A stretch of 64,000 bases of DNA from Valencia hispanica (taxonomy: Eukaryota; Chordata; Actinopteri; Cyprinodontiformes; Valenciidae), in NCBI GenBank assembly GCA_963556495.2, contig OY747711.1, forward strand, positions 38,916,914 to 38,980,913, in the 5' to 3' direction. A program made the translations under genes and the position numbers. Shown here one piece after another: positions 35,303 to 47,110 of this stretch. Every line of letters starts with the position of its first letter. Within the stretch, counting starts at the first letter, position 1. Under the pieces are notes generated by a model that was given only the letters and a program-made list of their open reading frames with translations, was not told the origin of the DNA and ran no database searches.

Positions 35303-35781
35303 TTCCACTATTGGAACTTGGGGGTGTCAACAGGACCGTTTCCGGGGCCATTTCAGAAACCAATGGAGTATCAGTTTTGGGGTATGTACTGAAATGGCCC
35401 GGTAGAGTCGCGGAGCGGGAGCTGTGGCTAAGTCACACTAATTGGTTGTAACTCAGAGGGAAATGAGCAGACGTCGTCAAACAACAGGCTTTGTAAAATA
35501 AGAATAGTTGCTGGTGAAGCAGTTTATTACAACAGCAAACAGAAGCATGAAATCCCTGCTTCTTCCATGTCGATCTCGTGTTATTCTCTGCCACTGTGGG
35601 GGCCTTTTGGTGCTAATCAGTGACAATACTCACTGTTGAAACGGTTGTGATATGCGGACGAGCAAATTCCTCAAAGGGCCAATTTTTTTATGGAGACACA
35701 ACGGCAGAGAGAAGAAGGCTAGCAGATTTACCCTAATAGAGGAAAGTCTGGTAAAATTACTCTGAAGTTCTGATAGTGGAA
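35303..35781. mobile_element. MITE-like element, class unknown
   Basis: The left end TTCCACTATTGGAACTT (35303-35319) matches the reverse complement of the right end (35765-35781) at 15 of 17 bases. The ~480 bp between have no coding motif. I could not settle a target duplication. A solo copy of the left end is at 41854-41870. Confidence 0.5.
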
Positions 35782-36206
35782 CCATGCCTAGGATTGTGGA
35801 TTATGTAGAGAGGACAACCACATGTACAGTAGAGGGCCCATTGTCATCTATTTGCATTAAATCAGAGCGCATGAAGAAAGGCGTGTGGCACTCCATTATA
35901 CATGAAGTGTCACCTTAAACTGAGATCTACCAGGGAACTGTGCTTGGATTCATGCACATGCATTGTTTCATACAGCTGGTTTTCTCTGTGCACACACCGC
36001 TTTCCGGATTGAAGCATGCTTTAAGCAACAATTCATTTGGAAATCCACGCTGTTCTTTGAGACTCCTGATGATGTCGTGATGATGCCACATGCTGTTGAA
36101 TGGCCAACAGTTCAGATTGGATCTGTTCTCAGCCTGAGGCCTCAGGTAAAAGAGTGACTATCGATGGCAGTGTTGTTGTGACAGCTTTGTTCAATAAGAG
36201 AGTGAA
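35782..36206. other. Unassigned DNA
   Basis: No recognisable feature. Confidence 0.4.
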
Positions 36207-36208
36207 TA

Positions 36209-36665
36209 CTGTCAAGTCCAAAATTATTAATACGCCTGACACATTTAGATTTGGAATAAGTGTCATTCAGCCAAGATGATTGTTCCTTAGAGGGAACTAG
36301 ACTGGTATCTCTCATAATATAATAATAAAAAAGGGATGACCAATCTATATTAAAAATTCATAGTTTTTTGCATTTTAATAAAAAAAAAATGGCATGTCAA
36401 AAATTATTTCTACCTTTCTCTATAATCAATGGAAAATGTGTGTGTGTGTGTGTGTGTGCATGTGTGTACGTTGGGAGGGCAATCAAACACTGACTGAACA
36501 CTTTTCTGCATATTTCCACTGGCCTTTTGATAATTTCTCTTTGTTGAGGAGCTCAGAGTCATTGAGGTTGGAAGGCTTTCTTGCCATCACCCTAATATTT
36601 CGTCCTCCACACATTCTCTGTCATATTCAAATCAGGACTCTGGATGGGTCATTCTAAAAGTTGAA
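36209..36665 (-). pseudogene. Tc1 transposase 3' remnant with element end
   Basis: The left edge, after TA at 36207-36208, reads 'ctgtcaagtccaaaattatt', a typical Tc1 terminus. In reverse, the segment near 36660-36540 carries decayed pieces corresponding to the 'SPDLNPIENLW' region and the following 'NLWREL...LEEL' helix, but with stops and frameshifts. A (TG)n run at 36437-36458 interrupts it. The catalytic Glu neighbourhood is unrecognisable at the residue level. Remnants may continue to about 36850. Confidence 0.5.
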
Positions 36666-38440
36666 GAAATATTTTGGATGAATTCAAAGATTACTTTAAA
36701 GCAATATCATCCATGGCTATGAATAATTTAGGGTTGAAATATACCACATCACATAAATCATATGAAGTACACTGGAGATTTTTATTTCTAACATGACAAA
36801 AGGGGCCGTCATTTCAGGTCTATGAATAGTTTTAATAGGTGGTGGACGGCTTTACTTCAGAAGGTTTTTCAATGGATAGAAATTTCCCTAATACAGTAAA
36901 ATAGCTGGAAAAAGTTCTACTCTTCCAGCTGATTTAAGCTGACTAGCAGAAACCTCTTAGTAAAGAGCATAGCCATGAATTTCACATGAATTTTAAAGTC
37001 CGACTTCCACACACGTAGGATGATTTGAGTAAGTCCCTAACTTAAACCCAGCTAACTAGTATGACCTAATCACTCAATTGGAATGCTTGACTGTAACATT
37101 TCCAATATTAGAGGAGCAACCTTCAGTGGGATGTTACGGCCGTAAACAGGTAGCTAAGTTGAGCACGAGAGCCAGCACAGGAAGTGCATTACTCAGAGAG
37201 TTTAACATTTCCAATAACTGGCGTCAGATTACTACCTTTTATGGTAAGTTACAGATTTACAGAAACAAATTATCACACACTTGTAGCTAGGATAGCTTTA
37301 ACCTCTGTTTACGTGTGACTTTTGAATCTTGAAATACCTCTAATGCATATTTATTTTCAAATTTAACAGCAAAATAGGACCAAAATCAATATTTTTATCT
37401 GTTTTTAAAATTGCACAAAGAGGTTAAAAATATTAACAACCCTGTCAGCAAATAGCAATGTTAAAGGTGATCTGTGATTTATATGTTTCTCCCTGTATGT
37501 CCACACAAGAAAAGCTGTAAATAGAGTCTTCCTGTAAGGAATGCTGGTAAGCCATTGCTTTCTTAAACAATAAATTAATCATCAACATAACTTCATTATC
37601 TAACATTGTCTGACTTTTTCATGATAAAATGTTTTCAAACTTGGTGCTTTTTATAAGGGCAATATTGCTCAGCACGCAGGATATCATTTTATCAGGGATC
37701 GGCACGAGCACTTGAAAAAAAAAAAAATGTCATGCTAGTTATGGCCTAAATCTTTTTTTATGTTGCTCACTGACATGTCCAGTTATTGCAGAGTTGGCAT
37801 TTCCCAGTGTCATGCACCTTACAGAAACAAATGGCTGTGCTGGGAGAGGCTAGAATTAAGGGGCTTTTTCAGTCAGTTTTGTAAGCTATTTGGCCTGCAT
37901 TTAATTATCTTTACTTTAAAATTGAACATATGCAGAGACGTCAAACTTCAGCTGGATTGTTCTACCCTAAAAGTAGAGATTAACATTGGGAAAACGTGTA
38001 GTAAGTTTTTTTTTTTTTTTTTTTTCTACATAGGAGGCCCTCCAAGTGAGCCAAGCATAAAAATGTCAATATAATTAATAATTATAATTGTAATGATGAT
38101 TTATTTAATTTTATATTTATTGATATTTATATTTTATATATAAATATAATATAATAAATGTAATATTTATATTTTAATATAATATTTTCAACTTTGATTA
38201 CAATTTCTAAAACACATTTTATGATTTGTGAAACCTTTACTCTATTTGTAAAAAAGATTAAATAAATAAATCAAAAGAGGAGCTTGATCAGGGCACCATT
38301 CACGCAAGAACCAGATCTGGTTGCACTGATTTGCTGCAGATATAGCAAGAAGAACTCTGGTTTGAAAAACAGCATGCCATTCTGTCTTCAGTTTGCATAG
38401 TTTCTCCACGCACGTGTGGGTTTTCAATGGGTATCCCAGC
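36666..38440. other. Unassigned AT-rich DNA
   Basis: No gene or element ends. A TA-rich tract lies at 38095-38190 and a T-run at 38008-38026. Confidence 0.4.
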
Positions 38441-38441
38441 T

Positions 38442-38940
38442 TCCTGCCACAGATCTAAGCCAAGCCACAAAACCAACCTCCAAACACTGTTAAAGGATGG
38501 ATGGTCTTTGTTGTGTGATGTCTACTGGAGCACTTTAAGAATACTGCTGACTTTCTATTAGGCATAATAGAAATTGAGCTTTCCCCAAGTACTTTGATCC
38601 AGGTTTTTGAGGTGGCAGACATCAGGTTCCCTGGTGGAGTGAAGTGGAATAAAGTGGCAGAATATCCATTACCAATATCATGCCATGTACATCTTAACAC
38701 TGTGTTAGCAATGATCCAAATAAGTTATTGCCATGGTCATGTGACCGTACATGTGGCACAACATGCTGCCATGTAGTGACAATTTCCTGATCCTCATTCA
38801 GCCTAGTAAGTACACACAGATCAATTTTATCAAGGATAGGATCAGTACTGTACGGATCTTCCACAGCCACAGTTAAACCGCTTCTTTTGCCTTTGTTTCC
38901 AGATACCATCAGATAAATCACAGTTCTAGGCTCCTACAGG
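38442..38940 (-). other. Unrecognised minus-strand frames
   Basis: Two overlapping minus-strand frames share this stretch: 75 codons (38694-38921; starts MIYLMVSGNKGKRSGLTV) and 81 codons (38455-38700). Their composition looks more protein-like than the neighbourhood, and one frameshift near 38695 would join them. I do not recognise a family, and no splice sites or element ends are clear. It could be a decayed transposon gene or a processed pseudogene. Confidence 0.3.
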
Positions 38941-39244
38941 GTTGCGGGCACTGATGTTAGCATGGCTAATGTTTTGGGAAGGTGAAAAAAAATATGATTC
39001 TGATCCATCTTCACTAAGCGTTATCAAAAAGCTTGTCAGCTTGGGCACCACCTTTTTGTGTCATTCCTCTTTTTTTTCTATCTGTGTCTGTTCTGTGTTC
39101 CATTGTTTTTTTTGTTTTGTTGTCAATCCTTATGAAAAATGACTTATGTTCTCCCCTTGCGCGTCAAGTTTGGACCAATAACAATCCAGCAATCTTGACA
39201 GACATCTCCCAAAACAAATTGAAAAACTTCTCAGAGACATGGTC

Positions 39245-39865
39245 TAAATCCCCTCAGAGGAGGTTCCTGTCTCCGCAGAGGGTGTTCAGAAGGAGATGCC
39301 TCCAGTTCCTGTCGCCACTGCGGGTGTCGTGGCGGACATGCCTTTGGGTTTGTCGCCACGCGGTGGGTCTTCAGCGCCTTCTTCCCGAGGGTCTTCAGCT
39401 CACTGCCTCCACCACGAGGGTCCTCTACACTCCTCCTGCAGTGTTTTACGCCATGTCGAGGGTACTCTACGCTCCTCCGAGGGTCCTCTATACCACATCG
39501 TGGAACCTCAACGCCTCCCCAAGGGTCCTCTACGTCTTGTCGTGGGTCCCTTTCTCGTCGCTGGCCTTCACCTCATTGCAAGCCTCAGCTCCGCCAGCCT
39601 CCGCTACACCATAAGCTTCAGTGCCGTCGCCTCCCTAGCCACAAGGTCCTGCTACGTCGGCCCCCAAGCCACAAGGTCCTGCTCCGCAGCCGGCCTCAAG
39701 CCACAAGGTCCAGCTCCGCAGCCGGCCCGCAAGGCTCAAGGTTCAGCTCCGCAGCCGGCCCCCAAGCCTCAAGGTTCAGCTCCGCAGCCGGCCCCCAAGC
39801 CTCTTGGATCCTCGTTGCCAGCATCCAAGATTCCTGCTCCTTGGTCGCAGGCCTCCGGAATATAA
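39245..39865 (+). repeat. GC-rich block with 33-bp minisatellite
   Basis: From about 39631 to 39810 there are six units of 30-33 bp built on 'caaggttcagctccgcagcc' plus 'ggcccccaag'. In one frame the unit encodes the 11 residues PQGSAPQPAPK, giving a 189-codon open frame (39296-39865). The first part (39245-39600) repeats looser phrases around 'agggtcctctac'. Long open frames here follow from a unit length divisible by three and few stops in GC-rich DNA, so coding is not shown. Confidence 0.75.
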
Positions 39866-40033
39866 TATTTATCATTTTGGACTTGGATGTGGATTTGTCA
39901 TTTTGGACTGATCTTTTCGCTTGTAGCTTGGATAACAGCTTTGCTGGTTGCTGGAAATTAAAGGAATATGTGAGTTTTAAGACTCCAGTATGACTCAAGC
40001 TTTGCTAACATCCCTCCCCCCTCCCCCCATACA

Positions 40034-40039
40034 CATGCA

Positions 40040-40071
<32 letters not shown>
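40034..40071. repeat. (CA)n microsatellite
   Basis: An ACAC tract preceded by a C-rich run. Confidence 0.9.
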
Positions 40072-40075
<4 letters not shown>

Positions 40076-40149
40076 AATAGAAAGAGATTCAAACCTGTTA
40101 ATGTTGTATTTCTGAATGAATTAAGCAAAGCAAGGTTTTTAGTCTCATG

Positions 40150-40393
40150 TCATTAAATGAACGTCATGTATAATTGAAAGCACTTAAAAAAAAGAACATT
40201 TAATGAGGGGACTAAAATCTTCCAAATAAAGAAACAGGGTCACATGATGCAAGCCTCTATGAGACAGTGACACATAAATACTGGAAAGAAATGCAATGGC
40301 AGCTACCCTATAAAAAACTGCAGTTACAGTATATTTTAAGGATGCATTTCTACCTTGAGTGTGTGTAGCTACGCGGTATTTCTGTATTACTTT
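40150..40393 (+). repeat. Duplicated segment, copy P
   Basis: From 'cattaaatgaacgtcatgta' to 'gcggtatttctgtatt', nearly the same as 43929-44303. It lacks the insertion found in that copy and so shows the uninterrupted site ('ttttaaggatgcatttct'). Confidence 0.85.
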
Positions 40394-40474
40394 GTCTTTG
40401 TAATTACCACATTAACATCTATTTATGCCTGTCTCTCTGTTGTGCACCCCTTCACTATATACTGATTTAAAGAA

Positions 40475-40556
40475 GCTATGTTGAAAATGAAACAACTGAA
40501 CAATAGCTGAATACTACAGGCTCATTCAAACCTGACCAAGAAGTACATCATAATGT
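40475..40556 (+). repeat. Dispersed repeat also found at 35202
   Basis: Second copy of the phrase series at 35202-35287. It lies just after duplicated segment P. Confidence 0.7.
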
Positions 40557-41086
40557 CCAAGCTTGTGCAATGGGAACTCCTTTTTACATACTGTTAGGCT
40601 TAAAAGTATTCATACACCTTGCAGATTTAAATGTGAATTATTTTCAGTCAACCAAGAATTTGGTTTCTGACAGAAAAAGAGACAGGGATCTCTCAAGAGA
40701 TGAATAATTTACCTACAAATATCAATATTGGAAAACAATTTTTATGGAAATCCAACCTTTTTTATAAATAATGACAAGCTTTTAGATTGTTTGCTCTGGT
40801 ATTTTGACGATTTACTTGTGGGGGGTGAATTCCAAGTATTAAAGTGTAACTGAACCCCCTGAAAGATCATAACCCCGCCCCCAGACGACATTTGAAAAAT
40901 CCTACAAAGTGGGCGGTGCCAGGAAGAACGGAGAGGTATGGCCAAGTGTGGAGGAAAAGCAGAGGGGGGAACGTGGGGGTGTGTTCCGGAGGACAATGAC
41001 AGCTCGCTTAATGTGACACTGAAACATGGACAGTGACCAAAGCTACGTTGGCAGTTTTGCGACTGATCGATCTGATCAACATTCAT

Positions 41087-41220
41087 CTAGCCTATGTTAG
41101 CATTACCACTCAGAGACCGGACTCCTCCTGTCTCTCTCTGCCTCAGCAGCAGCAGCACCGAGCTCGGGCAGCGCTGTCTCGGCGCTGTCTCGGCGCTGTC
41201 TCGGCGCTCTGAACCAGCGG
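41087..41220 (+). repeat. Left arm of long inverted repeat
   Basis: It pairs with 41300-41408 in reverse. For example 'ctatgttagcattacca' faces 'tggtaatgctaacatag'. Within this arm TCTCGGCGCTG is repeated three times in tandem (41177-41209, the last copy ending in C), while the other arm has a single divergent copy. Confidence 0.85.
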
Positions 41221-41299
41221 ATCTCCTCCGTCGTCACCGGAGATAGGAGTAGAGGGAGGCTTTATGGAGCTCAGCGGCCGTGAGCCGTATCAATTAGAG

Positions 41300-41408
41300 C
41301 CGCTGGCTCAGGGCGCTGAGTCAGCGCTGCCCGAGGCTCCAGCTGCAGCTGAGGGAGAGAGAGACAGGATGGGTCCAGTCTCTGAATGGTAATGCTAACA
41401 TAGGCTAA
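41300..41408 (-). repeat. Right arm of long inverted repeat
   Basis: Reverse-complement partner of 41087-41220, separated by about 80 bp. A transcript would fold into a long hairpin. Confidence 0.85.
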
Positions 41409-41853
41409 CGTTCAAAACAGTATGTTAGCCATGCTAACTAAGTGCTAATGTGATAATAATGGTAACCTGAAAAACGCAATCCAACTCCAAACTCGCCACA
41501 GGGCTGGTATGTCTGATAGTTTTATACCCAAACCCACGGGGCGTGTCTGTGAGACCATGGCTGCTGTGACACAGTCGATGCCTGTGACGTAGAAAGGTAC
41601 GCTCTCCACCAATCACAAAATTCAAATGCAGTAGCCACCGTTCAACACTAAGGGGGCAGCACTAAGACGTTTTTAGACCAAAAAGTGTAGAATTAAACAA
41701 GTTTACACCAAAATGTTAAAAAATTACCAGAAACTGAAAGACTGCATTGGTAAAGACCCATTTATACAGTTTAGAAGCAAAGAAAGTTGTTTTGGGGTTT
41801 AGTTACTCTTTAAGGTCGGAGGCCCTCTATCTCTTTTTCCTTCTTAGGAGCCG

Positions 41854-41870
41854 TTCCACTATTGGAACTT
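41854..41870 (+). repeat. Solo MITE end
   Basis: TTCCACTATTGGAACTT is identical to the left end of the element at 35303. It lies 40 bp beyond the TTAA element. The matching right end was not found. Confidence 0.5.
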
Positions 41871-42589
41871 CAGGGTAATTTTACTGGAACTTTGCTGTAT
41901 GGTGGTGTCAACAGGAAACTGCCGTTAAAAGGTTAAAAAAGTTTGGAGAATTTACTTCACCTCATTCTGAGCTGGAGAATTTTTGATATGTGGAAACCAT
42001 TATCTAAACAAAATTTAAAATCTTAGTTCTAAATACTCCCTCATAAAGATGTTGAAATTTAATGTACAAATTATAACATAATGAATGACAACAGCAAAGT
42101 GTAAAAAGTTACTGAAAGAGATGGATGAATTGGTAACAATTTGAGAGAAACACATTAATGATTGCCTTTGGGTGCTCACTCTGTACTAGACATCATACAT
42201 GTAATGAGACAATTACTGCTGTGCTTCGTTTGTACTCGTTCTTATTTCTTAACAGTAACGGTGTGAATAGTGCCTTGTAAATTTGGTCTGTTAAAATAGC
42301 CGATTTGTTGTGTTTTTTTAATTGTATTTTTACTTTTTAATTCTTTTTTGCTGTTGTTTCTTTGTTACTGTTTTGTTCCTTTGCACTATGTTTCTTTGTT
42401 TTGACTGTAAAATAAAATAAAAAAATTGTTGCTTTTTGGGTGGGGTGGGGGGATTAGCTTTTTGCTTCGCCCGCTCCTTTTGAGCACATGAATTGCTCAA
42501 ATAGACAAAATAAACAATTTCTGAACAGGAAGTGCTTTTATTCTATTATTTTCTGAGCCATTAACAGTCCATAATCCACCAATGTCCCA
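41871..42589. other. Unassigned DNA
   Basis: No recognisable gene. T-rich and G-rich runs occur near 42300-42450. Confidence 0.35.
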
Positions 42590-42840
42590 GGCTAATATCA
42601 CATCTTTTCACAGTAAAACATGCCCAAAAGCTCCAAGCTGTAGCTCACATGCTGACTTCCTTGACTCTTCATTGAATGACATTAAAACTTTTACCAAGAC
42701 TCGAGTCTTAGACCAGGAGTCCTTGTCAAGTCTAAAATCTTTAGAGGACAAGTTTAAATCAAGTCCAATATCTTTTATTTTTGCAACTTAAGTGCAACTC
42801 AAGTCATAGTCTCAAAGTCTAGTGCCCTTCTGATCACTCT
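42590..42840 (-). repeat. Possible hAT-type repeat fragment
   Basis: Phrases built on 'actcgagtcttagacc', 'caactcaagtcatagtctca' and 'aagtct' recall the 'ACTCGAGTC...AAGTC' repeats common in fish. No ends are defined. Confidence 0.3.
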
Positions 42841-43928
42841 TGGTACAGTTTCCAGGTAGAATATATAAAAGTTGGCTCCTGATAATGTAGTATGTCTCTG
42901 CCAGTCTGTCCCGGTTCTTTTCGTTAAACACCAACATTCAGTTTTTGCACAACCCCCCCCCACCCAAAAAACCTTCCATAGATATAGATTGTAGGTGAGG
43001 ACTGACCCCGACAATTATATTTTTTTTACTTAAGGGCACAGCATAAGAAAGCAGTTTTTTTGTAAGGGTGAAACTTATCCAATTAAATCACTATTTACAA
43101 AAACACAGCAAGACAAATTGAAAAGCTGGCTGGCATTTCATTTTATAGAGGGTGAACCATATGTAATGTGAGTTTAATTGATTTTCAGTCTTAGTCTGGC
43201 CCATGTCAATAGAATGAAGCAGCTTTGTAAATAGCAAAGATTAGATGGGGAACTAGGTAGAGCCAAGGGATTGCTGCTGCCAAAATTTGAGTGGCTGACA
43301 TGTTCCCACTGATTTGTGTAGTCAAAGTGCATTGAGAAAACAGAATTATGTGGTCAAGACAGGTTAGTTAGATATAGCTTTTATTAACTCTTTTTTCTTT
43401 GCTTATGTTTGTTGCGAAACTGCTACAGACAGAATACCTTACATGCTTAGGTAGTTTCTTACGTCTGTTTTAATTACTCTCATGGACCAACATTGTTGTA
43501 CAACTACATCAAACCAGGATGTGTCTTCTCCACTGTCTTATATTTGTACTCACCTTCCTGAGCTTGGATTACCTGTAGTTCGTACCTGCTTTAGCTGGGA
43601 CTTATCAAGCAGACAGTAAAAACACTTCAACAGTTAAACAAATTTATCTTTATGAGTCTGGCGTGTAAATCTTATGTGTATATATTAAATTTAACTGCTC
43701 TTGAGCTGCATATCTGCCTGTAAAAAAGGTGATGCAACATTGAGCCAAACAGCTGCAACAGTGCGCTGAGCTCTGTGGTGCAGCTTCACAAACAGTAGTG
43801 CTTTGACACAACACACAAAACTACACCGCGCACACACACAAACACGCGCACGCCTGTACATGCACGCACACATTTCGTCAGAAATATTGACTTTTCTAAA
43901 TAGATAAGATTTTTTTTTTCACTCTAGT
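42841..43928. other. Unassigned DNA
   Basis: No recognisable feature apart from a CA-rich tract near 43815-43870. Confidence 0.4.
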
Positions 43929-44303
43929 CATTAAATGAACATTATGTATAACTGAAAGCACTTTAAAAAAAAAGAACATTTAATGAATGGACTAAAATCA
44001 TTAAATTAAAGAAACAGGGTCGCATGATGCAAGCCTCTGTGAGACAGTCACACATATATACTGGAAAGAAATGTAATGGCGGCTGCCCTACAAACAACTG
44101 CAGCTACAGTATATTTTAAGGATGAGAGATGAAACGTTTTCAAGACAAGACAAGTCCAATTGTCTTTATTTAAACTTTCAAGAATATCATGTCCGGGATG
44201 ATTGAGAATCTACACCAGTACATTTTATGGATGCATTTCTACCTTGAGTCTGTGTAGCTATGCGGTATTTCTGTAGCTATGCAGTATTTTTGTAGTACTT
44301 TCC
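43929..44303 (+). repeat. Duplicated segment, copy Q, with an insertion
   Basis: Same as 40150-40393 but interrupted at 44125-44233 by a ~109-bp repeat. Confidence 0.85.
44125..44233 (+). mobile_element. Small repeat insertion with GGATG duplication
   Basis: It starts 'agagatgaaacgttttcaag' and ends near 'gagaatctacacca', a phrase set I recall as a frequent dispersed fish repeat. GGATG lies on both sides (44120-44124 and 44229-44233), and the empty site is preserved in copy P. The class is unknown. Confidence 0.65.
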
Positions 44304-46164
44304 TAAAAATAACTTACTTTCTCCAAGTTGTCCTCAGATATCCTTTCAAGAAGATTTTTTACATTAAAGCCAACATACGGTAAATGTTTGAAACGCTCAA
44401 CATGAGTAACATGAGCATGAGTTCTCCATGCCTTTTCATAAATCCCTATATGGTGTTTAAAGTGTTTCTCTCTTTAATGGCCTAAAACGATTGTCTTCCT
44501 CTTGTCATTGATCACTGGACATTGACATTCATGCCCTTTTAACCCTGAACAGAATAAGGCAAAAATGGAAAATTAATTGATGATTGGAGCTTTATGAGAG
44601 CAATTGATGCATTTTGAGTGCTATGCTGTGACCAGGAATGTTTTAAAGTCGGTGACTGTTGGCTCTTTAAGGCAAAATCCATTGATTTTCCTTCTTTATT
44701 GAAATGTTTATTTTTCCTTTTGAAGAAGAGAAACAATTTAAACTTTATGAAACAAAAAATATTAAAAAATTGGTGTTGGTTAGATTTTCTTTTGAAAGTT
44801 TTCTAAACCTGCTATCCTCCACATGAGTGGATTTCATAAAGGGTTTCATAAAGAGTTATTGTCTACCACAAAATCTTGAAATCTGTTTTTATAACGTGCG
44901 ATGATGAGCGTTGTGAAAGATGATTACCACAGGGACATGCTATTTCTACTTTTCTTCAATGTGACTGGTGTCCCATTTGAGTGTGGCATTACAGTGAAAT
45001 AACATGCAACTCATCTGACAACATAAAGAACAAACAAAATAGTTAGTTTGAACAAACAAAATAGCTAGTTTTCATCATAAACCTAAGTAATGTGATGTCA
45101 GTATTGCATTTTTGCACAAATGTCAAATGGGCTAAACCCCTATCAGTAAGGATATAAGGTGCAACTTAGTGTTTTGCCTTAAAAGGCTTTGACATGTGGA
45201 CAGGGCTGGAGATTAAATATCCAACTTTCCACTTGGAGGACAATACTTTTCTTGTGCCTTCTCAAATGTTAAATCTTACCGTCTCCACAGGCAATCCATT
45301 CGAAATTATATGATTGAAGTATTACACAGTGAGGAGCCATTTGCTGCCTGTACCCACACAGCTGCTGATCGATTTGGGATTCCTAGTAATTCAGGGGGGA
45401 ATTGGTGGATTGCACTAGTTGACCCTGAGTCAAGTTATGCTAGTGACTATAAGTCAGCGCTGTTTAGAAAAATGTTGATATAGTTCAGCAGAGTCATCTG
45501 CATACACACTATTAGCATCATAGGATGACTATGCTTGTGTTAACAGAAAGTATTTTCCCTCAATCAGTGTACAATTTATTTCAGAGACACAACTATAACA
45601 AACTGATATTGGAGCGAGAAGGCCTTGGTTTCAAGGCATGGGAGTTTTGGGACCAAGCTGCCACGGTGCAGGATGGGAAGATTTATAGAGACTGTCCTCA
45701 TAGTTATCCTCCTGATGTGCATCTGGGGGTGAGGTGAGGACATCGTTCAAAATCTATTGTATCATCACTCGACAGTGGTCAAAGTGAGTGACTTTGAATG
45801 CTCTGAAACTTTAGACTAACCAGCATAGAAATTTTATTCATAAGTTTATTGAAATCCCTCAGCCTCACATTGTTCCTTCTCCATTCATATACAATAACAA
45901 TGTGTACAATCCATGTAAATGGTCTAAGACATAAATGCCTCTGCATAACATAGAATTTCTTCTCAAATCTTTGTTTTCCGTGCCCCTTAGTTATTTGGGA
46001 ACATCTCCAACTCTATCTCTTGTTCTTGCATGTTGATGTGGTTTTATATCCTGCAGAGAGAACATCTAAATTTGCAGGGCATAATGACATTTATTTGCAT
46101 ATATACATGGAAGTGTAAATGTACTACCGCATGTTGCAATGTGCAAAGGAATTGCACCTTGATT
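44304..46164. other. Unassigned DNA
   Basis: About 1.9 kb without recognisable genes or transposon ends. Short frames such as 45525-45737 lack motifs. Confidence 0.35.
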
Positions 46165-47110
46165 GATGAGAGGAAGGAAAAAAAGGTTAAGAGGGAGAGG
46201 GTAAGCTGAGGATACAAGAAAGGAAGGGGAACAAAAAAAAGACAAGACAACATCACAGTCTCTCTCCAAACCATCAGGACGGCAGAGAGAGGGAAATAAA
46301 CAATGACAAAACAAATCACAAACAATGCAAACTGAGAACTACACAATCACAGCCCACAAATAGATATGTGAATACAATAACAGCGTCATGGAAAAGCTCA
46401 TGGTACAGATTATTACAAAATTTAGTAATGGCAACCTAAACCCAAGAATGCATCTGTAAACACCAGAATCCCCTCACCTGTGTGTGTGTATGAGCATGCT
46501 GGTGATTATTAGGTTTCTCCATATGAGTGTTCAATTGCTGGTGTGAGGAGCCATCGATCTGCCTCCCAGGAATCGACACAGACACGAGGGAGATCAGAGC
46601 CATAGAAACCCAAAGGACCCTCAGAGCACAGGAGCCCCAGGCAGACCAACGCAGGGACTCCGCACCCCCAAGAGAGGAGCAGAGGAGAGCCCTGGGCGAA
46701 CATCCAGGAGCTACAATGCAGGGGCCTGGGGGGCCACAGTGACGAGCCCACAGACTCAGCCGGCAACTGGCTACGCCAGGGCGGATCCAGCCAAGGGGCC
46801 GGAGGCCCGAGGGCGCCCCTCCCCCCAGCAGGGACCCGACAAGGGACCGGTCGACAAGGACCACCAGGCTGCAGGGGCGATGGCCAGCCAATGGCCAACA
46901 TGAGCCGCCGCCACCCCAGGCCAATTCACACAGCCAACAACCCAACGGCCCCCCCGCCCCATGCCAATAGCCCCAGCGGAGCACTTGGAGCTGGATAGTA
47001 ACAGCCTCCCCACCAATAAAGTAGACCCCCAGGACCACCCATGCATCGAAGGCCCCCGTGCCCAGGCAGGAACCCAGGGTAAGCACGAGCCCAAGATCAT
47101 TTCACCACAA
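46165..47110 (-). repeat. GC-rich interspersed repeat, class unknown (copy B)
   Basis: Inverted and longer relative of 20945-21605. In reverse it has the same order: a GC-rich block, then 'agtgttcaattgctgg' in complement, a CA/TG stretch, and the pyrimidine-rich part with 'aagctgaggatacaagaaag' in complement. It adds about 300 bp of GC-rich sequence upstream of what copy A retains. A 216-codon minus-strand frame (46436-47086) and an overlapping 130-codon frame exist, but high GC leaves few stops and the frame is not kept in copy A, so coding is doubtful. Confidence 0.65.

Larger units (their letters stand above)
40839..41813. mobile_element. TTAA-flanked element with central palindrome
   Basis: TTAA bounds both sides (40839-40842 and 41810-41813). 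The inner ends are AGTGTAACTGAACCCC and, in reverse complement, AGAGTAACTAAACCCC. In the middle are two inverted arms over 100 bp long (41087-41220 and 41300-41408). No transposase motif is seen. It is probably a Kolobok- or piggyBac-like foldback MITE. A right-end fragment of the same family is at 52190-52423. Confidence 0.75.

Noticed and set aside
39033..39614. 193-codon frame upstream of the minisatellite
   Set aside because: It overlaps the 189-codon frame in another register; both owe their length to GC-rich repeats with few stops.
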